DNA of 64,000 nt from Trichomonas vaginalis G3 (taxonomy: Eukaryota > Parabasalia > Trichomonadida > Trichomonadidae): the NCBI RefSeq assembly GCF_026262505.1, contig NC_067204.1, forward strand, positions 10,201,797 to 10,265,796, written 5' to 3'. Numbering within the stretch: the first letter of the stretch is position 1; each line of letters begins with the position of its first letter. The notes under the pieces are model-generated. The model saw only the letters and a program-made list of their open reading frames with translations, was not told the DNA's origin and did not search any database. Made by a program: the position numbers and the translations under genes. Shown here in pieces: positions 29,760 to 37,373 of the stretch.

Positions 29760-30934
29760 TATTTCATTAGCTGTTGGTTTGGTGGTTCCTCTGGAGTTTC
29801 TGTTGTTTCAGTTCCTTCTGTAGGTTCTGTTGGAGTTTCTGCATCTCTTGACTTCAATGCTCTTGCTCTCAAAGACCTAAATGTTAGAGCACCGGGTTTT
29901 ACAAAGGACTTTATAAATGCTTTAATAGTTCCTGGTAAGTTATTGTTAGCATTAAGTAAGTTCCTTATGCTTCCATCATGTACGTCCATAGCACTATGTA
30001 AAAAATCTATACTTTTCTTGTAGTCAGCAATAGACTGACTGTGATTTTTTAAAGATTTGTCAATACCTTTAAGCCAATCTTCATGCATGTCTGATACTGA
30101 GCCAAGAATATCATTTGCTTCCTTTAGTGTATTTTGTGCTTTTCGTAAAGTATCCAATCCCGTACGTGCATTGTTTGCTATACGTCTTACAGTATCTATT
30201 TGACTCCTTGTTTCTTGCATCCAACCAGATAAAGTTTTAATAGTATCCGAACCATTTGAAATGAAGTTCAAAGCATTTTTAACGTCATCTAAAGCTTCTT
30301 CACCAAGTACTGCCCATATCTTTCCGATTTGGTATTGAAGAACTCCATATGAAGCAGCTGTTAAACCAGTATTTATAAGGTCCCATATCCATGATTTAGC
30401 AGTTTTTCCATCCTTTCCATCCTTTCCATCCAAACCGTTTTCGCCTTGAGGTCCTTGTATTCCTTGTATTCCTTGTATTCCTTGTGGTCCTTGTGGTCCG
30501 GTGTCACCCTTCTCTCCTTTCAGTTCATCTTTATGTTCGTTATAATATTCTAATGTCATAAGGTGTACATCATTACTGCTACCAGCAACGCCGAGAATTT
30601 GTTTCTCATTCATGACTAAATTCTTTAGGCATTTAATGTTGTCGTCAAATCGAAAGCTCTTTAACAATTCAATGAGAACATTCAGTACTTTCACTAATGA
30701 AGCATCTACTGTTGAATTTATATATTGCACCGTTCCATCATTTATGATGGGAACCTTGCTTGTTGTAATGAATGGGTCATAAGTGTTAAAAGTATCGAAA
30801 TCAATGACTTTTTTAGTTTTTCCATCGTCAATGACTAAATCATTGCCTTCAATGGTTAAAGTTGAGTTTTCGTTTACTAGTTCATGTGCTCTTCTTGCTT
30901 CATTTGTTTCATACGCATATGCAGCAATAGTCAT
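29687..30934 (-). CDS. Collagen-like fibre or anchor protein
   Basis: The product has 415 residues. The N terminus MTIAAYAYETNEARRAHEL resembles the start of the family-A fibre (TITYATYAYNSKTAEQTQRL), pointing to a shared virion-anchor domain. A short collagen-like Gly-X-Y block lies near residues 138-175 (GEKGDTGPQGPQGIQGIQGI, continuing to GKDGKDGK). A long coiled coil with NARTGLDTLRKAQNTLKEAN follows, and then a Thr/Pro/Glu-rich hinge. It precedes the collar fibre gene and overlaps it slightly, so the two probably act in one fibre. Confidence 0.75.
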   Translation of the reverse strand: MTIAAYAYETNEARRAHELVNENSTLTIEGNDLVIDDGKTKKVIDFDTFNTYDPFITTSKVPIINDGTVQYINSTVDASLVKVLNVLIELLKSFRFDDNIKCLKNLVMNEKQILGVAGSSNDVHLMTLEYYNEHKDELKGEKGDTGPQGPQGIQGIQGIQGPQGENGLDGKDGKDGKTAKSWIWDLINTGLTAASYGVLQYQIGKIWAVLGEEALDDVKNALNFISNGSDTIKTLSGWMQETRSQIDTVRRIANNARTGLDTLRKAQNTLKEANDILGSVSDMHEDWLKGIDKSLKNHSQSIADYKKSIDFLHSAMDVHDGSIRNLLNANNNLPGTIKAFIKSFVKPGALTFRSLRARALKSRDAETPTEPTEGTETTETPEEPPNQQLMKYCSNIFQGTLFSLHTFKKYLRKQT

Positions 30935-30951
30935 ATTTTAATGAGAATAAA

Positions 30952-31596
30952 ATGTTGTTCTATTTGCAAAGTACAGACCCAAACGAATACGGGACAGTAA
31001 AGCTACAAACAAACTTAGGTCTTCAGAATGAAGCGCTTGCTTTCAGAGTTGTTGACTTCAATACTATCGCAACTTTTGTCATAACAAATGAAACAGATTT
31101 CATAGAGATTGAAATAGATGACAAAAGAAGTTTTATAACATTTCCTAACAGAGCAGAGTATAGAATAGATAAAATTGCTGGAGTCATAGATACTCTCATA
31201 AATGAAGAAACTATTAACAACATAGATGTCGAACTCTCTTCTGAGGGAACATTGAAGTTCAGTAGCAAGAAAGAGTTCAAGATAACACGAATGAGTCATA
31301 GAGTACAACTTCTTTTGGGAGCATACCATATGACATTTCCTTTGAAAAGTGTTGACAAAACGATTGAGATGAAATCTGTTCCATACGTATGTTATGGTAA
31401 TTGTTTGTACATTGAGTCTAAAATAGCTAATGTCACAGGCATTTCAGAAGTTAATAGTAAAGGTTCAGTAGAATATAAATCCTTCTGTTATGCAGTCAAT
31501 TCAATGTTCATTCCAAACGTTCCTGTCATAGCAACTCATTTAGGTAAATGGGTTCGCATTAGTCCTCATAATTTGAAGACATGCAATTCAGACTAG
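30952..31596 (+). CDS. Putative minor structural protein, Polinton B
   Basis: The product has 214 residues and is beta-rich, starting MLFYLQSTDPNEYGTVKLQT, with RVQLLLGAYHMTFPLKSVDK and YVCYGNCLYIESKIANVTG. The pattern resembles the family-A protein at 11999-12700 and the LPxDGKDxLxIE ends of two other B genes. It is divergent from the collagen-like gene and overlaps the next forward gene by 16 bases. A penton-like role next to the fibre genes is plausible but unproven. Confidence 0.5.
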   Translation: MLFYLQSTDPNEYGTVKLQTNLGLQNEALAFRVVDFNTIATFVITNETDFIEIEIDDKRSFITFPNRAEYRIDKIAGVIDTLINEETINNIDVELSSEGTLKFSSKKEFKITRMSHRVQLLLGAYHMTFPLKSVDKTIEMKSVPYVCYGNCLYIESKIANVTGISEVNSKGSVEYKSFCYAVNSMFIPNVPVIATHLGKWVRISPHNLKTCNSD

Positions 31597-31889
31597 TTGA
31601 CTTTCAAGGAGAGCCTGTAGAACTGAAGGCACCAGTGCGAATGACTGTTGAAGTTGACTTTTTAGAAAATATTAAATGCAACAGCTTACAAGAGAACTCA
31701 GAGCAAAATATAAAGTATGAATGTTATGTATTAGGTCATGAACTTTGGTTGTTGCTGTTTGATGAAACAAATGAATTAGTTATGTCAGTCAAGAGAACAG
31801 AAAAAGGCGTCAAAGGCGCCGAGCGCAAAGCGCTATATTGTGTTAGTGAAAACTGCACCAAGTCAATAAGATTAGGTTTTGCATTATGA
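31581..31889 (+). CDS. Small structural-type protein, follows the penton-like gene
   Basis: The product has 102 residues and starts MQFRLVDFQGEPVELKAPVR, a beta-strand pattern that looks like the closing domain of the preceding gene's relatives. It contains ECYVLGHELWLLLFDETNE and a GC-rich micro-repeat in frame near 31812-31840. It may be a separate protein or belong with the gene it overlaps. No family is recognised. Confidence 0.45.
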   Translation: MQFRLVDFQGEPVELKAPVRMTVEVDFLENIKCNSLQENSEQNIKYECYVLGHELWLLLFDETNELVMSVKRTEKGVKGAERKALYCVSENCTKSIRLGFAL

Positions 31890-31940
31890 AGATGAGTTCG
31901 ATACTGTTGAAGAAGTTTTGGATAGATATTACAAATTGCT

Positions 31941-32558
31941 TTAATTTACTAAAACATATTTCAAGCAAAGTTTATATTCTGTTGAAAGTTTTGTATACTC
32001 GTTCGAATATTTATACTTAAACTCAACTCCTGGAGTACCTGGTATTTCAATGATGCGGATGTTACCTATTTTCATGAATGGTGGCGTTTGACCACAGCAT
32101 TCGATTTCAGGGTCGAGATAGTCAATGAACACATTGTTTCCCTGTTATTCGTGAGATAACATTTTCAAGGTCCTCCTTTGTTTTAGAATTATTTGGTTCT
32201 TACTTATAAGATTTGTCAAATAGCTTCTTATCGTCTTGAGTAAAATTGTTTGGTATAACTGAAGAAGGTAATGGTCTACGTTATCTGAAGGATTTGTTTG
32301 AACATTTGTGTAAGGGTTGTCGTTGGCTTCTCTTGAAAGAATTTGGTCCAGTGGTGGATACTCTAACTTAACATCTGATGTAGCGTTAGCGTTTGAAGCT
32401 GTGTTTAAATTCACGGATTTCAGCTCTGGTTCTGGCTCTTTCAAACACTCTGAACTATAGTTCTTTATGACAATATTGTTTGTCGTTCGTGAGTCAACAT
32501 TTGATGTTGGTTCAATTGGAACATTAACGGCACCAGCTAAGATGGATTTGCTTCTCAT
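31941..32558 (-). pseudogene. Counterpart of the family-A gene at 10807, broken
   Basis: The region begins MRSKSILAGAVNVPIEPTSN with a polar, Pro-rich first half and a helix (HYLLQLYQTILLKTIRSYLT). It then has a compact domain with DPEIECCGQTPPFMKIGNIR, matching the CCG-containing domain of the 10807-11502 gene. It is broken about once. The conservation across two families makes it likely to be a core gene of this Polinton group. It is divergent from the gene at 32584. Confidence 0.5.
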
Positions 32559-32583
32559 TTCATATAGAATAAAAACCTTTTAT

Positions 32584-32985
32584 ATGTATGAAATGAACAA
32601 TATACTCGACAAGGGTTTGAATGTAAAGCTAACGAATGAAAATATTGTTGAATTCACCGAGACAGGTGTTGTGTATAAAGATGTAGAACTACTGAACAAA
32701 AGAGCAAAGGGAAGAAGCAGGAATATGAACAAAGGGTGGAAACCTATAAAAATTTATGTCAATGATGGCTCAGGAGGTTCAAACATAAAGTATGCAGAAA
32801 GTTATAGAGTTTATGCTCTCAAAGGTGAAAAGCCTTCATTTAAGAACAGCTATTCTAACGCATATCCTCAAAAGCTAACGGATGGGGAAGTGGATGATAT
32901 GAATGACAGCAAAAATATTAACAGAAATGGCGACAGAGATGCATGGAATTTGTTTACCATCAGTCAATTGAAGGTTAAACTTTAA
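32584..32985 (+). CDS. Unknown basic Polinton B protein
   Basis: The product has 133 residues when read from the ATG at 32584; a longer reading frame upstream overlaps the divergent neighbour and was not used. It has VVYKDVELLNKRAKGRSRNM, a Gly/Ser turn (NDGSGGSNIKYAESYR) and a polar C-terminal half. No family is recognised. It is convergent with the packaging ATPase and overlaps its end by 4 bases. Confidence 0.5.
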   Translation: MYEMNNILDKGLNVKLTNENIVEFTETGVVYKDVELLNKRAKGRSRNMNKGWKPIKIYVNDGSGGSNIKYAESYRVYALKGEKPSFKNSYSNAYPQKLTDGEVDDMNDSKNINRNGDRDAWNLFTISQLKVKL

Positions 32986-33869
32986 AACAATGTTGGTCGT
33001 TCCCATGGAATATTTTTGACTTTAATGGTATTAGTCATGATATGAATCTCAAGGTATGAACGAGGAGAGATGAGAGACTTATATGCTTCCCAAATTTCTT
33101 CAAAAGGTAATGTTATACCTGACTGTTTCCAAATGAGTTCAATATCATAACGTGAGAAACCTTGAAAGATAACGAAGTCAGTTATGAGACGTTTTATGTT
33201 TAAAGCAAGGAAACGCCATGTTTGCATAAGTATTGCTACAGTTAAATGGTAATGTCTGACTTTAGTTATGATGTTAGCTAATGGTGAGTCAGGCTTTGAC
33301 ACTAAACCTTTTCCGGCGAAGTCGTCACAAACGAGCAGAGTATTTGAAGGATACTTTTTGAAGGGGTATTTTGAAAGTTTTGACAGAATGTAGTTTGTCA
33401 GTCGTTTCATATCGTAAACTTCTGAGTACTGACGTAAGTGGTGTTTGTCAATAATTCTTTCCATCTCTTCTGAAGTCTTTTGCATTCCTGACTGTATAAA
33501 TTCAACGATGGCATAATATTTTCTCTTACGTCGAATGTAACGTTGAAGAAATTCAATGAGTTCACTGTCTGGAACTTTAACGACAGAGGCTTGAACTTTT
33601 GACATAAATGTTTTCGCTGTTGAGTCCATAGAGTCTGAAGTTGCTGATATAATGATTTGGTCATAGTAAGAGTCGTTTCCTAAACGTTCTGTTATAAGAA
33701 TATGACGAATGAGGTTAAATGTCTTACCTGAACCCATCTTTCCACAATAGAAATAAACACCATTTGAACAGAATTCATAATCTTTGCTGAAAGGAAGAAT
33801 AAGAGAAGAGTTAAGTTTGTCTGTAGTTTCATTCATGTCTTCATCTACATCATGTATTAAATGCTTCAT
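32982..33869 (-). CDS. Genome-packaging ATPase (FtsK/HerA, A32 type)
   Basis: The product has 295 residues. Walker A is YFYCGKMGSGKTFNL near residue 45 and Walker B is NTLLVCDDFAG near residue 180. A downstream HLTVAILMQTWRFLALNIKR stretch matches the sensor region of packaging ATPases. It belongs to the same group as the A1 ATPase at 8971-9785, sharing a GFSRxxxxxxW/Y-type C-terminal segment. The gene looks whole. It is expected to drive DNA into the Polinton capsid. Confidence 0.85.
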   Translation of the reverse strand: MKHLIHDVDEDMNETTDKLNSSLILPFSKDYEFCSNGVYFYCGKMGSGKTFNLIRHILITERLGNDSYYDQIIISATSDSMDSTAKTFMSKVQASVVKVPDSELIEFLQRYIRRKRKYYAIVEFIQSGMQKTSEEMERIIDKHHLRQYSEVYDMKRLTNYILSKLSKYPFKKYPSNTLLVCDDFAGKGLVSKPDSPLANIITKVRHYHLTVAILMQTWRFLALNIKRLITDFVIFQGFSRYDIELIWKQSGITLPFEEIWEAYKSLISPRSYLEIHIMTNTIKVKNIPWERPTLF

Positions 33870-33885
33870 TTTATCTCCATTAAAA

Positions 33886-34766
33886 ATGCAAGTCAGAAAT
33901 ATTCAGAACATAGCACCGAGTCTAACTGACAAGAGTATAAAGATATACTATGAACATGTTATGATGAAACCAACCAAAATTCAAGAAAGTCAGTAACTTA
34001 TGAATATCCAAGACACTGGGTAGAGTATGTAGGAGGTGAGAAAGCTATTGAAATAAGACAAGTTAGAAGTATTCCAGCAGGAAGAACAATATTATTGAAG
34101 AACTTTAATGTTTTGAGATATAATGATGAAACAAAGAAGCAAGATAGTTTTCCTGTTGCTGTGTATGTGAACTTAGATACAGGAGATGACATGAAAGTTT
34201 TTAATACAAAGCTTCAAACGGTAGTGAGAGAACAACTTACTGCGGAAGGACATCCATTACCTTCAGAAGTTACCATAGCATATAATTTTGAAACAAACTC
34301 AATAGATTTTAAAGTCGTCTCTGCAAAGAAGTCAGGTTTTACATTTAATGAAGCAGATGTATATTCGAATGAAAACTTCAAAGCTATTGCATGGTTAGAT
34401 AATGACGATTGTTTTAAGAAAATATTTAAATACAGTGACTCAACGATGTCAATAGATGACCTTCGTGGAATGTTACCATCGACGTTTACAGTAGAAGGTT
34501 CAGCAGGATTGCTTACAAGATTGTCAATTGGTGGTATTTGGTCTCGTGAGAACATTGTTATAAAATCCAGTATAAGTGAATTTGCTGAAGAATCTATATT
34601 ATGTCTTTCAAACTACATGTATTCGCCGCCGAAGCATTATAGTATAACAAACTTTGTCAGTAAGTTTAACATAAGACTTGTCGAACCTTCTTCAATGAAA
34701 GATGTTGTGCTACCTAAAGACGGAAAGGATGGACTCATTATTGAGATGATTTTAATAGCATATTAA
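33886..34766 (+). pseudogene. Putative minor capsid-like gene region 2, Polinton B
   Basis: The region starts MQVRNIQNIAPSLTDKSIKI, is beta-rich and appears broken about once. It ends VVLPKDGKDGLIIEMILIAY, sharing the LPxDGKDxLxIE closing motif with the gene at 20913-21770. It is divergent from the packaging ATPase with a spacer of 16 bases. A minor capsid role is inferred from the paralogue and position. Confidence 0.45.
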
Positions 34767-34991
34767 ATGAGCTTGTTCTTAAAGGTCGTTCATGATGAAA
34801 TAACTGTTGTAGAAGATGTTAGCAATTGTTCAGACATTTTGAAGCGTATAGATGATATAAGAAATAAGTTAGATAGACCGCAAAGCGGTGAGGGCGAAGC
34901 ACGTGAGAATGTTTATGTTTCATTGACTTTCTCCAGTAACGAGAACTTTTATGAGATAATATTGAAGAGAGATGATTTTAATATGGGGTAA
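34767..34991 (+). CDS. Small unknown Polinton B protein
   Basis: The product has 74 residues: MSLFLKVVHDEITVVEDVSN, a short helix, and a C-terminal beta segment (VYVSLTFSSNENFYEIILKR). A GC-rich micro-repeat codes for RPQSGEGEARE in the middle. The start codon directly follows the stop of the preceding gene, and its stop touches the start of the next, so the three probably form one tight transcription group. Function is unknown. Confidence 0.5.
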   Translation: MSLFLKVVHDEITVVEDVSNCSDILKRIDDIRNKLDRPQSGEGEARENVYVSLTFSSNENFYEIILKRDDFNMG

Positions 34992-35519
34992 ATGGTAGCT
35001 TGGGCAGCTTTAGGCGCAATGGGAACAAAAGCATTAGCATTTGGAGCAAAAGCACTTGGAGCTTATGACGCAGTAAATAAAATGAGTGGAGGAAGGGTTT
35101 CAAAGACATTAGATGCAAATAAAGGAAAGATTGGAGGCTGGGTTGCAAAGAAGTTAAGATTAAATAAAATAGGGCTCATAAATAAAGCATCCAATTTGGT
35201 TGCGACTGAGTCAGAAAATGCTTTAGGAAAGGACGATGAGTTTGCAAAACACGCAAAAGACTTTAATGACCAGATGAAAGGTGAAACAATGCATTTAAAT
35301 AGATTCGATGGAACTAAAGAAAATGTTTCTTCTCCACCAGCGGTTTATCCATACGGACCTTATGGAATGTATGGAAACCCTTACGAAAGACCATTTGACC
35401 CATTGACTGGTGGAAGTAACTGGTATCATTACGGACGAAGAAGAAAGACAGTTAAGCTGGAGACAGACGTGAAGAAAGCAACTAAAAAGAAACCAAGGAA
35501 GAGAGTTATAAAGCAATGA
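34992..35519 (+). CDS. Ala/Gly-rich basic protein, possibly membrane-active virion protein
   Basis: The product has 175 residues. The N terminus MVAWAALGAMGTKALAFGAK is a hydrophobic amphipathic helix like the small proteins of family A at 6765-7237. The C terminus is strongly basic (RRRKTVKLETDVKKATKKKP, then RKRVIKQ), with a Gly/Tyr/Pro stretch before it. This combination resembles small core or membrane-lytic proteins of capsid-bearing elements such as adenoviruses, but only in character. It overlaps no neighbour and ends just before a GGTGA hairpin. Confidence 0.5.
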   Translation: MVAWAALGAMGTKALAFGAKALGAYDAVNKMSGGRVSKTLDANKGKIGGWVAKKLRLNKIGLINKASNLVATESENALGKDDEFAKHAKDFNDQMKGETMHLNRFDGTKENVSSPPAVYPYGPYGMYGNPYERPFDPLTGGSNWYHYGRRRKTVKLETDVKKATKKKPRKRVIKQ

Positions 35520-35524
35520 ATTCA

Positions 35525-35562
35525 ACGGGTGAAAAAAGAGGTGAGATTTCACCACTTCACCT
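35525..35562. repeat. GGTGA/TCACC hairpin element, third copy
   Basis: GGGTGAAAAAAGAGGTGAG is followed by a TTTCACCACTTCACC segment. It stands just after the stop of the basic protein gene at 35519. Together with the copies at 17661-17740 and 26807-26857 this places one hairpin near each end of Polinton B and one in the middle, always beyond a gene end. Confidence 0.55.
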
Positions 35563-35638
35563 AAACATTATTTTTGGACTATGTTTTCATACGTGTGAGG
35601 GTGGTGATATCATTAATTTTTATTTTATTTTTATATAA

Positions 35639-35959
35639 ATGACGAAAACTATTGAGATAACAAACTACAACGGTCATGAGTTCAAGAATTTGTTCTTCGT
35701 TCCTCGTGAAAATACATTCTATCAGATACGAGGGAGAAAGGGTAAAGTTAGTTTGAGCGTTTATGAAGGAATGAAGAATGGAAAGTTTATACAAGCATAC
35801 GATACAAACGGTAAACGTGTTTCATTAGCTTTGTCAAAACTTACTAACATTCATTTTGACAGTGACTTTGACCTATATGAAGAAGAAAGTGAGTCAGAAG
35901 ATTATGAGCTGTTATGTGAAGCACAGCAATGGGAGGAGTTGCAATACTTTTGTAAGTGA
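35639..35959 (+). CDS. Unknown acidic Polinton B protein, last gene before right end
   Basis: The product has 106 residues: MTKTIEITNYNGHEFKNLFF, a basic strand-rich middle (YQIRGRKGKVSLSVYEGMKN) and an acidic tail (YEEESESEDYELL). The start has the TTTTATTTTTATATAAATG context typical of this element. No family is recognised. It stops 20 bases before the repeat-rich right terminus. Confidence 0.55.
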   Translation: MTKTIEITNYNGHEFKNLFFVPRENTFYQIRGRKGKVSLSVYEGMKNGKFIQAYDTNGKRVSLALSKLTNIHFDSDFDLYEEESESEDYELLCEAQQWEELQYFCK

Positions 35960-35978
35960 GAACGTTTATTTTTACATT

Positions 35979-36129
35979 AATGAAGTCGTTTGTGAAAACG
36001 TTAGTGAAGTCGTTAGTGAAGTCGTTAGTGTTGTAAAATATACGTTAACGGTTTTGTAAAGTGTCAAATTCACATATAATGGGTAAGGAGGCGCGCAGTG
36101 CCTCAGTACACGAGATATGTATACTAACT
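35979..36129. repeat. Right terminal inverted repeat of Polinton B
   Basis: It has several copies of the 12-bp unit AGTGAAGTCGTT (the reverse complement of the unit at the left end), then GTTGTAAAATATACGTTAAC, GTAAAGTGTCAAA and the GC-rich GGAGGCGCGCAGTGCC. It ends in ATACTAACT. The match to the left repeat is patchy, so the two have diverged. No gene is seen here. Confidence 0.85.
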
Positions 36130-36137
36130 ACTTTCTA

Positions 36138-36200
36138 GAAGGAATTGCAGGGTAAGAGGTATATATTCATACTATGTACTCTTACCCCTGCAATTCCTTC
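36138..36200. repeat. Hairpin 1 of a tandem set of three
   Basis: The arms GAAGGAATTGCAGGG-TAAGAG and CTCTTACCCCTGCAATTCCTTC pair over 21 bases with a single-base bulge around a 20-base AT-rich loop. The hairpin begins 9 bases after the end of Polinton B. Confidence 0.85.
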
Positions 36201-36202
36201 TT

Positions 36203-36258
36203 AAATGGGAGAAACTTTGTCCGAATGTTAAACTATTCGGACAAAGTTTCTCCCATTT
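36203..36258. repeat. Hairpin 2 of a tandem set of three, perfect 24-bp stem
   Basis: The first arm starts AAATGGGAGAAACTTTG and is matched perfectly by the second arm ending AGTTTCTCCCATTT. The 24-base stem has an 8-base loop (GTTAAACT). It follows hairpin 1 after only two bases. Confidence 0.9.
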
Positions 36259-36265
36259 GTAGTGG

Positions 36266-36320
36266 AGATGGAAGGCTTTGAGGTATATTATATTAATATG
36301 TACCCCAAAGCCTTCCATCT
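36266..36320. repeat. Hairpin 3 of a tandem set of three
   Basis: The arms AGATGGAAGGCTTTGAGGTA and TACCCCAAAGCCTTCCATCT pair at 19 of 20 positions around a 15-base AT loop. It lies 7 bases beyond hairpin 2 and about 80 bases before the 3' end of the transposase gene. Confidence 0.85.
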
Positions 36321-36398
36321 TTATTGTACAATTTAAAAATTCAGGAAAAATGTAATATGATTTTTATAAAAATTAAGCGTTTATTCGTAATTGTGTAT

Positions 36399-37373
36399 TC
36401 AATGGTTCGGTATTTCTTTGATTTCGAAGTGTCCATCAATCATAACTCTCCAAAATGGCGTTTCACCCTGTTTCCAATGTGGTGTCTCATTGTAACACTC
36501 TTCTGGAGTCATGGGGCGAAAACCCTTTTTGGGAAGGGTTTTATGTGGTACTGAGTTGTAATTTTTCCTGAATTTATCAAGAAATTCTTGAATTTGTTTT
36601 GCATTTGAAGACCGGCCGACATTTCTTTCAAGAGACGGCCAGAGCCTTTCAATCTTGCCGTTCTGGCGCGGCATATGGGGGAGAGTGTGGCGGATTTGAA
36701 TGTTGTTTCGCATGAGCCAATTATAAAATTGGCCCATATTCTCTCCCCCGTTGTCGGACCAGAAACAAAATGGCTTTTGATATAAGCCAATCGTTTCTTC
36801 GGCAACTCTTGTTGTAGATTCGGAAGATTTATTTGGCAAAATTTTTAAAGCCAACAAAAACCGAGATTTATCGTCTATTATACCATAAACAGGTAACCTC
36901 TGTGAACCGTATAAAAAATGAACATCTACATGCCATATGGTATCAGGTTTTGTTGCTTCATATGGCGTATAATATTTTTGAGGGGGCCTGTCACTTTTTG
37001 GTTCTTTGATCTCCAAAATACTGTAAATTCTTCTGAGTTTATTGTAGGAAACTGAATAAACATTTTGATCCATGTTTAAACGCCAAAACATCTTTTGGAT
37101 TCCGCACTTATATTCCTGAAATTTTTGGAGAACATATTGCAAATTTTCAGGAGTAATATCATCTGGTGCCGGACCAGGTTTAACGTTTGGGGGCGTTAAA
37201 TTTGCATTTGTGTATGCTGCTTTAAGTGTGTTTTTCGAAATTGATCTAAATTCACACTTCATTTCATCCTCGTATGGAACTCGCTTACACGCAATTAAAT
37301 AATTGAGTTCGCGAGATTCAAGTTTTTCGCGTGTTTGAATTAACCACCAAGAAGGAATGGTTGGTCTACTCAT
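36399..37373 (-). CDS. DDE transposase / integrase-core protein (DD35E)
   Basis: The product has 324 residues from the ATG at 37373, which is preferred over an upstream in-frame ATG because a TCATTTT initiator element lies 10 bases before it. The N terminus (MSRPTIPSWWLIQTREKLES) and a helical region precede the rve-type core: D150 in DTIWHVDVHFLYG, D207 in FCFWSDNGGENMG and E242 in RQNGKIERLWPSLER, a DD35E spacing. Such cores occur in IS481/IS3-like transposases and in integrases. No capsid, polymerase or reverse-transcriptase gene accompanies it, so it is probably a separate DNA transposon or domesticated gene. Clear terminal repeats were not found. Confidence 0.8.
   Translation of the reverse strand: MSRPTIPSWWLIQTREKLESRELNYLIACKRVPYEDEMKCEFRSISKNTLKAAYTNANLTPPNVKPGPAPDDITPENLQYVLQKFQEYKCGIQKMFWRLNMDQNVYSVSYNKLRRIYSILEIKEPKSDRPPQKYYTPYEATKPDTIWHVDVHFLYGSQRLPVYGIIDDKSRFLLALKILPNKSSESTTRVAEETIGLYQKPFCFWSDNGGENMGQFYNWLMRNNIQIRHTLPHMPRQNGKIERLWPSLERNVGRSSNAKQIQEFLDKFRKNYNSVPHKTLPKKGFRPMTPEECYNETPHWKQGETPFWRVMIDGHFEIKEIPNH

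Larger units (their letters stand above)
16877..36129 (+). mobile_element. Polinton (Maverick) family B, about 19.25 kb, both terminal repeats present
   Basis: The element begins AGTTAGTATCCC and ends with ATACTAACT, with related but diverged terminal inverted repeats of roughly 150-220 bp that share GGCACTGCGCGCCTCC. Inside are PolB, integrase, packaging ATPase, major capsid, minor structural proteins and fibres, which is the classical Polinton set. It lies within the primase-helicase of A1 on its left. The bases after its right end do not continue that gene, and no matching 6-bp target duplication is visible. It is nearly whole in gene content but lightly broken, with perhaps eight breaks in all. 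Confidence 0.9.

Noticed and set aside
30952-31889. Adenovirus-type maturation protease
   Set aside because: I looked for a His-Glu-Cys arrangement in this and other unassigned genes and found no convincing one. The sequence looks like a beta-rich structural protein.
16877-36129. Integrated phage, because of the collar and collagen-like fibres
   Set aside because: PolB, retroviral-type integrase, FtsK/HerA ATPase, jelly-roll capsid and terminal inverted repeats make it a Polinton. There is no terminase, portal or tail module.
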